Shown: positions 9,040-21,955 of the stretch, piece after piece
How the letters are laid out: each line of letters opens with the position of its first letter
Position numbering within the stretch: the stretch's first letter is position 1
NCBI GenBank assembly: GCA_963843275.1
Contig: CAWJJM010000012.1
Location: 558,001-622,000 of the forward strand
DNA length: 64,000 nt
Reading direction: 5' to 3'
Source of the DNA: CAWJJM01 sp963843275
GTDB taxonomy: Bacteria; Acidobacteriota; Thermoanaerobaculia; Multivoradales; JBCCEF01
The notes under the pieces: generated by a model
Database searches by the model: none
Told to the model about the DNA's origin: nothing
What the model saw: only the letters and a program-made list of their open reading frames with translations
Program-made: the position numbers and the translations under genes

Positions 9040-9429
9040 CTAGTGCGGCGCCGAGGGCATCCGCGCCACCAGGTCGATCTCGACGGCGGCGCCCTTGGGG
9101 AGCGCCGCCACCTGGACGGTGGAGCGGGCCGGGCGGTGGTCGCCCATCGCCTCGCCGTAGAGCTCGTTCAGGCGCGGGAAATTCGCCAGGTCGGTGACGT
9201 AGATCGTCGCCTTCACCACGTCGCGGAACTTCGCGCCCGCGCTGGCGAGGACCGCGCTCAGATTCTCCAGGACGCGGCGCGCCTCGGCCTCGAAGCCGCC
9301 GGGGACGAGCTCCCCGGTGGTGGGGTCGAGGGCGATCTGGCCCGACGTGTACAGCCAGCCGTGGGACTCCACGGCCTGCGAATACGGGCCGATCGCGGCG
9401 GGGGCGCCGTCGGTGCGGTAAGACCTCAT
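9040..9429 (-). CDS. ridA: RidA family enamine/imine deaminase
   Basis: Hydrolyses reactive 2-aminoacrylate-type enamines and imines released by PLP enzymes. The 129-residue protein has the family core: AIGPYSQAVESHGWLYTSGQ near the N-terminus, GFEAEARRVLENL, the DLANFPRLNELY helix, and the signature RSTVQVAALPKGAAVEID (catalytic Arg near residue 102). It starts with ATG overlapping the hpt stop codon (ATGA), so it is the second gene of an hpt-ridA unit. Its stop lies 75 bases from the end of the repeat array. Confidence 0.95.
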   Translation of the reverse strand: MRSYRTDGAPAAIGPYSQAVESHGWLYTSGQIALDPTTGELVPGGFEAEARRVLENLSAVLASAGAKFRDVVKATIYVTDLANFPRLNELYGEAMGDHRPARSTVQVAALPKGAAVEIDLVARMPSAPH

Positions 9430-9992
9430 GGGCTGTCTCCTCCTTCTGCGTCCTCGCCGTCGCTCTCGAGGACCCCGATGTACGTGAGATTGCGGTACAG
9501 ACCGTCGTGATCCAGGCCGTAGCCGACCACGAAGACGTCGTCGATGGCGAAGCCGAGATAATCGATCGGCACCTCGACCCGCCGGGCGCTCGCCTTGTCG
9601 AGCAGCGAACAGAGCTTGACGCTGCGGGCGCCGCGGAAGCGCAGCAGGTCGAGGATCGTGCGCAGCGTGTAGCCGGTGTCCACGATGTCCTCGACCAGGA
9701 GGACGTCGCGACCCCGGATCGGGATGCCGATGTCCTTGAGGATGCGGACCTCGCCGGCGTAGCGGCCGCCGCGGTAGCTCGACGTCTGGAAGAAGTCCAC
9801 CACCACCGGCAGGCCCTCGATGCCCTCGAGCAGGTCGACGAGGAAGAACACCGAGCCGGTGAGGACGCCGACGCAGATCAGCGGATCGTCGTCGGCGCGG
9901 CCGTTCCCGTAGTCGCGCGCGATGTCGGCGGCGAGCTCCCCGACCCGGCGTTCGAGGTCATCGCGCGGGATCAGGGTCCTGGGTCGTCGCAC
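9426..9992 (-). CDS. hpt: Hypoxanthine phosphoribosyltransferase
   Basis: Purine salvage enzyme that joins hypoxanthine or guanine to PRPP. The 188-residue product has GVLTGSVFFLVDLL, the flexible-loop SSYRGG region, the PRPP-binding motif LLVEDIVDTGYTL (about residue 105-118) and the base-binding VVGYGLDHDGLYRNL near the C-terminus. I chose the GTG at 9992 because a GGGGGAG ribosome binding site precedes it by about 8 bases and type I PRTases start close to this point; an ATG at 10061 would add a non-conserved tail. It leads the hpt-ridA unit and diverges from the gene at 10060. Confidence 0.93.
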   Translation of the reverse strand: MRRPRTLIPRDDLERRVGELAADIARDYGNGRADDDPLICVGVLTGSVFFLVDLLEGIEGLPVVVDFFQTSSYRGGRYAGEVRILKDIGIPIRGRDVLLVEDIVDTGYTLRTILDLLRFRGARSVKLCSLLDKASARRVEVPIDYLGFAIDDVFVVGYGLDHDGLYRNLTYIGVLESDGEDAEGGDSP

Positions 9993-10033
9993 GTCGTCGC
10001 TCCCCCGTGATGCGCCCGCGGGCGCGCGTCGGC

Positions 10034-10039
10034 TACAAT
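10034..10039 (+). promoter_or_regulatory. -10-like TACAAT upstream of the 522-residue protein
   Basis: TACAAT in a GC-rich surround, 20 bases before the ATG at 10060. It predicts a leader of about 14 bases with no Shine-Dalgarno. It lies in the divergent gap with hpt. Confidence 0.45.
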
Positions 10040-10059
10040 CCGCGGTTGGAATCCGCCTC

Positions 10060-11628
10060 ATGTCCGTCGAGCAGCTCAGCGACCTGCACCGCCGCTACGT
10101 CGATCTGTCGCAGCAGTTCCGCGCCGCGTGGGTCTTCCACCAGTTCCTCAAGAGCCGGGCCAAGCTCTCCGGCCAGGAGGAGCCCTCCTCGCCGCTGCTG
10201 GCGCGCTTCCAGGATCACTACGGAGAGCTCAAGGACTGCTCCAAGAGCCTCAACGCCACCGAGGTCGACAGCCTGCGCGGCCGCTTCGACGCGCTGGAGC
10301 GGGGCATCGGCGAGATCCTCGCGGCGTTGCTGGCGGAGGATAGCAAAGTCCCCCCCGGCGAGCTGCGGCGTTTCTTCCAGAAATACCGGAACTACGAGGC
10401 CAAGATCCTCGTCCAGCTCGTCCGCTTCTACCTCTATGCCTGCGGTGAGGACGACTGGAGCGCCGACCGCCGCGACAAGGTCGACTTCCTGGTCACCCAC
10501 GTCGGCGAGGAAGAGCGCGGCACGCCGGGTTCGACCGGGCGCCCGGCGCAGCAACGGCTGGAGGAGATCCTCGGCGGGTTCTGGTCGCTGGTCGGCGCGC
10601 CGGAGCAGCCGGAGGAGAAGGTGGCCGGCCTGCGCCGGGCCGTCGAGGACATCCGCGCCGAGCTCGCCACCGTCGAGAGCCTCGACGACCTCGACCGCCG
10701 CGAGTCGCTGGGCGCCTACCGCGACTTCAAGCACAGCCTCGGGATGCTGTTCTTCGAGCCCTCGATCCTGCTCGCCATCGTCGACTGCAACCTCGCCTTC
10801 CGCGAGGTGGTGCGCCGGCTCTACGAGCGCGAGGAGCAGCGCATCGTCTCCGAGTACCGGCAGATCTTCGACCTCGAGCGCGGGGTCCACCCCGACGTCG
10901 ACCTGGACCGCGAGCTGGAGCGCTTCCGCTCCCAGGTGGAGGAGTTCGAGCAGCGGCTACAGCGCGACGACCTGCGCCTCGACGAGTTGGCTCAGCTCCG
11001 CGAGCGGGTCCGCGACCTGGTGCCCCGGCTGGGCAGCGCGGCCGCCGCCGAGAGCCTGCTCGGCGACGCGGACGACGAGCCCGACGGCCGCGAGGTCGAG
11101 CCGGCGGCCGGGACGCCGGTCCGTGAGCCCGACCGCGACCCGCTGACCGGCGCGTCCTACCGCCGGCTGATCGACGCCCTGGGCAGCGTCAGCCTCGGTT
11201 CGCCGGCGCGGGCGGTCGTCCACACCGCCGACCTGTTCCCCTTCCGGCTCGAGGCGCGCGAGGTGGTGGCCTACCGGCGCCTGCTGGAGGCGGGGGCCGC
11301 CGCCGCCGGCGAGGCCCGCGCCGAGAACCCCGGGCTCGAGCGCTTCCTGCTCGAGGCGGCGGCGCTGCGGGTCTGCCTGGGCGAGGCGGCGGAGACGGCG
11401 CGCTCGCTGCTCGACCAGGGCGACGGCGAGGTCGCCTCCGAGCGCCTGCGGCGCCTCGCCGCCCTGGGCGACGAGTACGTGCGGCGCTTCGAGCACCTGA
11501 TGGGCGAGGAGCTGCTCGCCGGCCGCCCCGAGGAGGCGCAGGTGCTGGCGCTGCTCCGCGTGCGGTTGGTGCGCGACTGGTCCGACGTGTGGCTGCTGGC
11601 CCACGAGGACCTGCGGCGCGCCGACTGA
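10060..11628 (+). CDS. Uncharacterised helical cytosolic protein
   Basis: I do not recognise this 522-residue protein. It has no signal peptide or membrane helix and is strongly charged and helical. The N-terminal 280 residues look like a bundle of long amphipathic helices (FQDHYGELKDCSKSLNATEV; RRFFQKYRNYEAKILVQLV), a coiled-coil-like stretch lies around residues 260-330 (DRELERFRSQVEEFEQRLQR), then an acidic linker (about 345-370) and another helical domain. ATG 10060 was chosen because it follows a -10-like TACAAT and gives MSVEQLSDLHRRYV. It is monocistronic between hpt and a converging phosphorylase gene. Confidence 0.6.
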   Translation: MSVEQLSDLHRRYVDLSQQFRAAWVFHQFLKSRAKLSGQEEPSSPLLARFQDHYGELKDCSKSLNATEVDSLRGRFDALERGIGEILAALLAEDSKVPPGELRRFFQKYRNYEAKILVQLVRFYLYACGEDDWSADRRDKVDFLVTHVGEEERGTPGSTGRPAQQRLEEILGGFWSLVGAPEQPEEKVAGLRRAVEDIRAELATVESLDDLDRRESLGAYRDFKHSLGMLFFEPSILLAIVDCNLAFREVVRRLYEREEQRIVSEYRQIFDLERGVHPDVDLDRELERFRSQVEEFEQRLQRDDLRLDELAQLRERVRDLVPRLGSAAAAESLLGDADDEPDGREVEPAAGTPVREPDRDPLTGASYRRLIDALGSVSLGSPARAVVHTADLFPFRLEAREVVAYRRLLEAGAAAAGEARAENPGLERFLLEAAALRVCLGEAAETARSLLDQGDGEVASERLRRLAALGDEYVRRFEHLMGEELLAGRPEEAQVLALLRVRLVRDWSDVWLLAHEDLRRAD

Positions 11629-11662
11629 GCGCGCGCTCCCGCCGGTCGCCGCGGCCGGGCCC

Positions 11663-12496
11663 TCAGGCCAGCGCGGGTTCGGCGAGCAGGGCGGCCAGCA
11701 GGCGCTGGACGTCGCGCGCCGCGGCGCGCCCGGCGGCGAGCACGTCGGCGTGGTCGAGGCGCTCGGCCGCCACCCCGGCGGCCGGGTTCGAGACCAGCGA
11801 GATCGCCAGGCAGCGCATCCCCATCTGGCGGGCGGCGATCACCTCGAGAACCGTGGACATGCCGGTGACGTGGGCGCCGAGGCCGTGCAGCATGCGCACC
11901 TCGGCGGGGGTCTCGTAGCTCGGCCCCGCCACGCCGGCGTAGATCCCCGCGGCGAGCCCGATCCCCAGCTCGGTGGCGCGCTCGCGGGCGAGGCTGCGCA
12001 GCTCCGGGTCGTAGGCGTCCACCAGGTCGGGGAAGCGCGGGCCCCAGGCGGGGGGGAGCCGGCCGCGCAGCGGGTTGAGGCCGGTCAGGTTGAGATGGTC
12101 CTCCAGCAGCACCAGGTCCCCCGGCTCGAGCTCCGGGTCGATGCCGCCGGCCGCGTTGGTCAGCAACAGCGTGCGGGCGCCGAGCAGCCGGGCGAGGCGT
12201 ACCGGGAAGACGGTCTCGGCGGCGCTGTACCCCTGGTAGGCGTGCAGGCGCCCGCGCTGGTAGAGGACGGTGCGGTCCGGCCGCGGCGCGAGCAGCTCGA
12301 CGGCGAGCGGGTGGCCGGCGATGGCGTGGACGGGGAAGGGGAGCAGGTCGGCGAGCGGCACCGGCCCCGCGACCGGCGTCCCCAGGTCGACCGCCAGCCC
12401 GGAGCCGGAGACCAGCAGGACGTCGGGACGCGGCCAGCCGCGGGCCTCGTAGCGTTCCACCGCCGCGTGCAGCGGGGTCTCGAGGTCCTCCGTCAT
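11663..12496 (-). CDS. punA: Purine nucleoside phosphorylase (trimeric type)
   Basis: Phosphorolysis of inosine and guanosine to free base plus ribose 1-phosphate. The 277-residue protein carries GSGLA for phosphate binding, GRLHAYQGYSA, LTNAAGGIDPELEPGDLVLLEDHLN, VAGPSYETPAEVRML, and VTGMSTVLEVIAARQMGM, the standard motif order of the PNP-I/MTAP family. The central GPSYETPAE and the conserved SNPAAG (usual TNXAAG) near residue 235 are consistent with purine-nucleoside use. Together with hpt nearby it suggests purine salvage. The start lacks a Shine-Dalgarno and sits 8 bases behind a TACCAT element. Confidence 0.92.
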   Translation of the reverse strand: MTEDLETPLHAAVERYEARGWPRPDVLLVSGSGLAVDLGTPVAGPVPLADLLPFPVHAIAGHPLAVELLAPRPDRTVLYQRGRLHAYQGYSAAETVFPVRLARLLGARTLLLTNAAGGIDPELEPGDLVLLEDHLNLTGLNPLRGRLPPAWGPRFPDLVDAYDPELRSLARERATELGIGLAAGIYAGVAGPSYETPAEVRMLHGLGAHVTGMSTVLEVIAARQMGMRCLAISLVSNPAAGVAAERLDHADVLAAGRAAARDVQRLLAALLAEPALA

Positions 12497-12504
12497 CGCG
12501 GCGG

Positions 12505-12510
12505 ATGGTA
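12505..12510 (-). promoter_or_regulatory. -10-like TACCAT before punA
   Basis: On the minus strand TACCAT is followed by CCGCCGCG and then the ATG. A start 7 bases after the hexamer would leave a 2-base leader. Confidence 0.5.
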
Positions 12511-12645
12511 CCCCAGCGGCCGCCGCCCGGCCCCGCCCCGCGGCACGGTTCCGGGGGCTTCCGGCGCCGGGGCGGGTGCTATCTTTGCCCTGCGCCGCCG
12601 GCGCCGCCGGGCGGCGGTCCCCGGACAGCGCAGAGGAGAACCGAG

Positions 12646-14182
<1,537 letters not shown>

Positions 14183-14183
<1 letters not shown>

Positions 14184-15357
14184 TGCCCTTCGCCTTCGAG
14201 CTCGCGCTGCGCTACCTGCGCAGCACCCGGCGCGACGCCTTCGCCAGCTTCCTGTCGGCGGTCGCGGCCGGCGGGCTGGCCCTCGGCGTCGCCGCGCTGG
14301 TGCTGTCGCTGGCGGCGCTGTCCGGGTTCCAGGGCGTGCTCAAGGGGGAGGTGCTGGCGCGGACGCCGCGGCTCGAGGTGGAGCTGCCGGCCGGGGCCTC
14401 CGCGGAGGCGCTGGACGCCGCCGTCGCCGCCGTGCGCGCCGACCCCGAGGTCGCCACCGCCCAGGTGACGTTGCGCGGCCATGGTTGGCTGGTCACCGCC
14501 GGCGGGCTGGCGCAGCCGGTCGACCTGACCGGCTTCGCCGGGCCGGTGCCGCGCGACTACCCCGGGGCGGCCGGCGGTCGCCCCGGCCTCTACGTCGACG
14601 ACGGCCTGGCGGCGCGCTGGGGGCTCGAGCCGGGAGAGGTGGTCGAGGTGGTCTCCCCGGTGCCCACCCTGGTCCCGTTCGGACCGCCGCAGCCGCGCAT
14701 CCGCAGCCTGCCGCTGGCCGGCACCTTCCGCCGCCCGCGCACCCAGGAGGACCGGGCGCGGGTGGCGCTGCCGCTCGCCGTCGCCGCCACCCTGCTGCCG
14801 CAGCGGCCGCGGGTGATCGTCGCCGACACGCCGCTCGAGGCGGCGCCGCGGGTGGCGCGCCGGCTCGCCGGCGCCCTGCCGGCCGGCGCCACCGTCCGCA
14901 CCTGGCGCGAGATCAACCGCTCGCTGTTCTTCGTCCTGCGGCTCGAGAAGACGCTGATGTTCGTCGCCGTGGCGCTGATCGTGGTGGTGGCGGCGCTCGC
15001 CCTGGTGGCCGACCTGGCGTTGATCGTGTCGAGCAAGCGGGCGGAGATCGGCATGCTCGGGGCGATGGGCGCGCCGGCGGCGCTGGTGCGGCGGACCTTC
15101 GTGCTGCTCGGCGCCCTGCTCGCCGGGGTCGGCACCGGCGCCGGCACCCTGCTCGGGGTCGGGGGTGCCTGGCTGCTCGACCGCTACCGGCTGATCTCGT
15201 TGCCGGGGCACGTCTACGTCTTCGACTACGTGCCCTTCTCGGTGCGCCCCGTCGACCTGGTGGTGGTGCTGGGTCTGGCGGTGGCCCTGGCGCTGGGCTT
15301 CTCGCTCTACGCGGCGCAGCGGGCGGCGGCGCTGGTGCCGGTGGAGGCGCTGCGGCG

Positions 15358-15361
<4 letters not shown>
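14183..15361 (+). CDS. lolC: LolC/LolE-type lipoprotein-releasing ABC permease
   Basis: Inner-membrane permease of the system that extracts mature lipoproteins and hands them to the outer-membrane pathway. The 392-residue chain has one N-terminal helix (about 24-46), a periplasmic MacB-PCD-like domain (about 50-260), and three C-terminal helices (about 265-385) in an FtsX-type arrangement. The N-terminus FELALRYLRSTRRDAFASF matches the LolC/E signature. Only one permease gene is present here, as in organisms with a single LolF-type homodimer. It overlaps lysS (TGATG) upstream and lolD (ATGA) downstream. Confidence 0.88.
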
Positions 15362-16035
<674 letters not shown>

Positions 16036-16137
16036 ACGCGGCGTCGCGCCCGGCCCGGCCCGGGGCGGGCGCGACGCCGCCCGGACGCCGGGCGCGAACC
16101 GCCCCGCGGGGGTGGGGGCGGCCGCGGCGCCCGGTGC

Positions 16138-16143
16138 TAACAT
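16138..16143 (+). promoter_or_regulatory. -10-like TAACAT upstream of clpC
   Basis: TAACAT about 85 bases before the clpC start, in the same G-C-T-A-X-X-A-T-C context seen before other genes here. It would give a leader of about 78 bases that includes a short upstream frame. Confidence 0.4.
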
Positions 16144-16186
16144 CGCCTCTGCTCCCCGGAATGGCCGTCGGTGGAAGGCCGTTTCC

Positions 16187-16225
16187 ATGAGAGACATGGG
16201 ACGGACGCAGGCAGGGGTGGGCTGA
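16187..16225 (+). CDS. Possible 12-codon upstream frame before clpC
   Basis: ATG-initiated frame reading MRDMGRTQAGVG, ending with TGA only 3 bases before the clpC ATG. It sits in the predicted clpC leader. It could couple or tune clpC translation, but a frame this short can arise by chance and no ribosome binding site is evident. Confidence 0.2.
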   Translation: MRDMGRTQAGVG

Positions 16226-16228
16226 ATC

Positions 16229-18667
<2,439 letters not shown>

Positions 18668-18693
18668 CCGCTGCGGCTTCCGACCCCCGCGCT

Positions 18694-18710
18694 CCCGCCC
18701 TGCGGGCGGG
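18694..18710 (+). terminator. Hairpin after clpC
   Basis: CCCGCCC-TGC-GGGCGGG, a perfect 7-pair stem with a 3-base loop, 27 bases after the clpC stop. No T-run follows, so it is a weak or Rho-assisted terminator candidate at best. Confidence 0.35.
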
Positions 18711-18748
18711 CACGCCCCTTGAAGCTCCCGGCCGCCGGAGCGGCTCGT

Positions 18749-18756
18749 TATAAGAT
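18749..18756 (+). promoter_or_regulatory. -10-like TATAAGAT upstream of bamA
   Basis: The most AT-rich octamer of the gap; either TATAAG or TAAGAT fits a -10. It lies about 85 bases before the bamA ATG and after the clpC hairpin, so it probably drives bamA-ompH-lpxD-fabZ-lpxA. Confidence 0.45.
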
Positions 18757-18840
18757 CGCCGGCCGGGCCGCCGCTCCCGCGGCGGCGCGCCGGGCAGTGC
18801 CCGCACTTGCGGCAAGTCCCACTGCGGTAGGGGAGATTCG

Positions 18841-21270
18841 ATGAGTCCAGCAGACGGTCTCGTGCGCGCCGGACGGAGCTCGATCGTCCGGCGCCGGGCG
18901 GCGCCCGCGCTCGCCGCGGTGGCGGCGCTGCTCGCCCTCGCCGGCCTGGCGGCGCCCGCCGCCGCCCAGGAGTCCGACACGGCGCGGTTCGAGGGGCAGC
19001 CGGTCACCGCCGTCGAGGTGCACGGCCTCCACAACCTGTCGCAGGAGACGCTCCTCTACTACCTCGACCTCGCCCCCGGCCAGGAGCTGCACTCGGCGGC
19101 GCTGAACGCGCGCATCAAGAACCTCTGGGAGCGCGAGCTGATCGACGACATCACGGTGCGCTACGAGCCCGCCGAGGGTGGCGTCAAGGTGGTCATCGAC
19201 GTCAAGGAGAGGCCGATCCTGCGCTCGGTCGACTACGAAGGGCTCAAGAAGCTCTCCCGCACCGACATCCAGGACAAGATCGTCGAGGAGCGCATCTCGG
19301 TGCACGAGGGCGCGCCGTTGTCGCGCGGCGAGCTGTCGCGCCTGGAGGCGGCGATCGAGGAGCTCTACGCCAACAAGGGCTACCGCTTCGCGGACGTGCG
19401 CTACGAGCTCCAGGACGCCGGCGCCAACGAGGTGCGGGCCGTGTTCACCGTCGACGAGGGCGACCGGGTCCGCATCTCCGACATCGACTTCGAAGGCAAC
19501 ACCGTCTTCTCCGACCTGCGGCTGCGCCTGGCGATGCGCAAGACCAAGGAGTCGGGCCTGATCACCCGGCTGCTGCGCAAGGACATCTACAACCCCGGCA
19601 AGCTCGAGGAGGACCTCGAGAAGGTCCGCGAGCTCTACGAGAAGAAGGGCTACAAGAACGTCGTGCTCGGCGACCCGGAGACCGACATCGTCGAGCATGG
19701 CGACAAGCGGCGCATGGAGCTCACCATCCCGGTCGAGGAGGGGGAGCGCTTCCGCTTCGGCGAGATCTCGATCGAGGGCAACAAGGTCTACAGCGACCAG
19801 GCGCTGCTGCGCGTCTTCCACAACAAGCCGGGCGGCTGGCTGAAGAAGAACCAGATCGACGAGGGCCTCGAGTCGATCAAGGACCTCTACTCGAACACCG
19901 GCTACATGTTCGCCCGCGTCGAGCCGGAGATCGTCGAGCGCGACGACAACGTCGCCGACGTCATCATCCACGTCTCCGAGGGCGACCAGTACCGTGTCGG
20001 GCGGATCGAGTTCAAGGGCAACAGCCGCACCATGGACAAGGTGCTGCGGCGCGAGCTGCGGGTGCAGGAGGGGTACGTGATGAACGTCTCCGCCCTGCGC
20101 AACAGCGTCTACAAGGTCAATCAGCTCGGCTACTTCAAGCTCGACGAGGACGACCCGGTGCAGATCGACGTCGACCAGGACGCCAAGACGGTCGACCTGG
20201 TGTTCGTGGGCGAGGAGGCGGACCGCACCGAGCTGCAGTTCGGCGGCGGCTGGAGCGAGTTCGAGGGCTTCTTCGGGCAGTTCTCGATCCGCACCCAGAA
20301 CTTCCTCGGCCGCGGCGAGAGCGTCCAGGCCTCGTTCCAGAGCGGGGTGATCCAGGACTACTTCGACCTCGGCTACTTCGTCCCCTGGTTCCTCGACCGG
20401 CCGCAGACCGTCGGCCTGCAGGTGTTCAGCCGCAACCTCAACTACGACTACTTCAACAACAACGAGCAGTACCAGTACACCCAGCAGGGCGTCACCGCCA
20501 CCTACGGGCGCTCGTTCCGGCTCTTCCAGTCGTTCTCCGTCGGCTACACGCGGGCGCGCTACACCGAGCGCGCCGTCTTCGTCGACCCCACGACCGGCGA
20601 CCCGACCAAGATCTCGCGCCCGTCGATCGACAGCTCGTCGCTGCGCCCGAGCTGGGCCTACAACTCGATCGACAACTCGCTCGAGCCGACCCGCGGCACG
20701 CGGCTCGCCATCTCCAGCGAGTACTCGGGCGGCGTCCTGGGCGGCGCCGACAACTACATCAAGCCGGAGGTGGGCTTCACCGCCTACCGGCCGCTCGGCG
20801 GCTACCCGGTGCGGCACGTCGTCGGGCTCAACCTCGAGGGTGGCTACCTGCACCCGCTCAGCGGCGGTGTGACCTCGTCGTTCCGCTTCTACCGGCTGGG
20901 CGGCGAGCGTTCGATCCGCGGTTTCAACACCCTGTCGATCATCCCGCGCGACGACAACGGCAACCCCTTCCGCGACCAGTTCGGCTACATCATCGGGGGC
21001 GACAAGTACCTCCAGGCCAACGCCGAATACCAGTTCCTCGCCGGCGGGCCGTTCCGGGTGGTGCTGTTCAGCGACGCCGGCAACACCTGGGGACGGGGCG
21101 AGAACGTCGACCTGAACAGCCTCTACTGGACCGGCGGCATCGAGCTGCGGATCCTGGTGCCGGTGTTCGGCGCGCCGCTGCGTTTCATCTACTCGTTCAA
21201 CCTCGGCCCCGAGCCGCCGGCCGGGCAGAGCTTCGAGAACTTCCAGTTCAGCATCGGCACCACGTTCTAG
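18841..21270 (+). CDS. bamA: Outer-membrane protein assembly factor BamA
   Basis: Central Omp85 component that folds barrels into the outer membrane. The 809-residue precursor has a signal peptide (about residues 20-42, ending PAAAQ), five POTRA repeats (about 50-440; repeats such as VTAVEVHGLHNLS, ILRSVDYEGLKKLS, RISDIDFEGNTVFSD, RFGEISIEGNKVYSD, RVGRIEFKGNSRTMD), and a C-terminal barrel with the conserved lid-lock motif in GGERSIRGFN near residue 690. It ends in F. It opens the envelope cluster followed by ompH, lpxD, fabZ and lpxA, the classic order. A GGGGAG site precedes the ATG. Confidence 0.97.
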   Translation: MSPADGLVRAGRSSIVRRRAAPALAAVAALLALAGLAAPAAAQESDTARFEGQPVTAVEVHGLHNLSQETLLYYLDLAPGQELHSAALNARIKNLWERELIDDITVRYEPAEGGVKVVIDVKERPILRSVDYEGLKKLSRTDIQDKIVEERISVHEGAPLSRGELSRLEAAIEELYANKGYRFADVRYELQDAGANEVRAVFTVDEGDRVRISDIDFEGNTVFSDLRLRLAMRKTKESGLITRLLRKDIYNPGKLEEDLEKVRELYEKKGYKNVVLGDPETDIVEHGDKRRMELTIPVEEGERFRFGEISIEGNKVYSDQALLRVFHNKPGGWLKKNQIDEGLESIKDLYSNTGYMFARVEPEIVERDDNVADVIIHVSEGDQYRVGRIEFKGNSRTMDKVLRRELRVQEGYVMNVSALRNSVYKVNQLGYFKLDEDDPVQIDVDQDAKTVDLVFVGEEADRTELQFGGGWSEFEGFFGQFSIRTQNFLGRGESVQASFQSGVIQDYFDLGYFVPWFLDRPQTVGLQVFSRNLNYDYFNNNEQYQYTQQGVTATYGRSFRLFQSFSVGYTRARYTERAVFVDPTTGDPTKISRPSIDSSSLRPSWAYNSIDNSLEPTRGTRLAISSEYSGGVLGGADNYIKPEVGFTAYRPLGGYPVRHVVGLNLEGGYLHPLSGGVTSSFRFYRLGGERSIRGFNTLSIIPRDDNGNPFRDQFGYIIGGDKYLQANAEYQFLAGGPFRVVLFSDAGNTWGRGENVDLNSLYWTGGIELRILVPVFGAPLRFIYSFNLGPEPPAGQSFENFQFSIGTTF

Positions 21271-21396
21271 CGTTCCAGCATGCCCGGCGGCGCGGAATCG
21301 CCGCGCCGGCCGCGGGGTTCTCAGACTGAGCGCCGGGAGGCGCGACCGGGCCCGCGGGCCCGGAGAAACCGAGATGAGCAAGTGAGGAGAAGTCCC

Positions 21397-21945
21397 ATGT
21401 CCCTGACCTTCCTGCGCGGCCGCCGCGCCCTCGCCGTCGCGTTCGGCCTGTTGCTCGCGGCCGGCGCCGCGGCGCCGGCCGTGGCCCAGACCATGAAGAT
21501 CGCCGTCCTCGACACCGAGAAGGTGCTGACCACCTCGGAGACGGGCAAGAAGGCGCTCGCCGAGCTGCAGACGCTGCGCGACCAGAAGGAGACCCAGGCG
21601 CAGACCCTCGACCAGCAGATCCAGGACCTGCGCCAGCGGCTCTCCGACGGCCGCATGTCCTTGTCGGAGGACAAGCTGGCCGACCTCCAGAAGCAGTACG
21701 AGGACAAGACGATCGAGATGAAGCGGTTCCAGGACGACGCCAACCGCGAGCTGGGCAAGAAGCGCGACGAGGTGCTGGCGGCGATCGACAAGAAGGTGAT
21801 GCCGATCATCAACCAGTACGGCAAGGAGAAGGGCTACGACCTGATCTTCCGCAAGTTCGACAGCGGCCTGGTCTACGCGGCGGAGACCGTCGACATCACC
21901 AACGACATCATCGGCCGTCTCGACGGCGGCGCCGCCGGCCAGTAG
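21397..21945 (+). CDS. ompH: OmpH/Skp family periplasmic chaperone
   Basis: Holdase that carries unfolded outer-membrane proteins through the periplasm to BamA. The 182-residue precursor has a signal peptide (ALAVAFGLLLAAGAAAPAVAQ), then MKIAVLDTEKVLTTSETGKK, two long antiparallel coiled-coil arms (about 55-150) rich in K, Q, E and D, and a C-terminal body segment GYDLIFRKFDSGLVYAA. ATG 21397 was chosen for the signal peptide and the GAGGAGAA site 7 bases upstream. It lies between bamA and lpxD as in many Gram-negatives. Confidence 0.92.
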   Translation: MSLTFLRGRRALAVAFGLLLAAGAAAPAVAQTMKIAVLDTEKVLTTSETGKKALAELQTLRDQKETQAQTLDQQIQDLRQRLSDGRMSLSEDKLADLQKQYEDKTIEMKRFQDDANRELGKKRDEVLAAIDKKVMPIINQYGKEKGYDLIFRKFDSGLVYAAETVDITNDIIGRLDGGAAGQ

Positions 21946-21955
21946 GGCGGCCCGG

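Noticed and set aside
7699..9510. 603-codon plus-strand and 303-codon minus-strand frames across the second array
   Set aside because: The repeat period (310, 311, 313) shifts the frame between units, so no repeated protein sequence is maintained; one frame also runs antisense into ridA and hpt.
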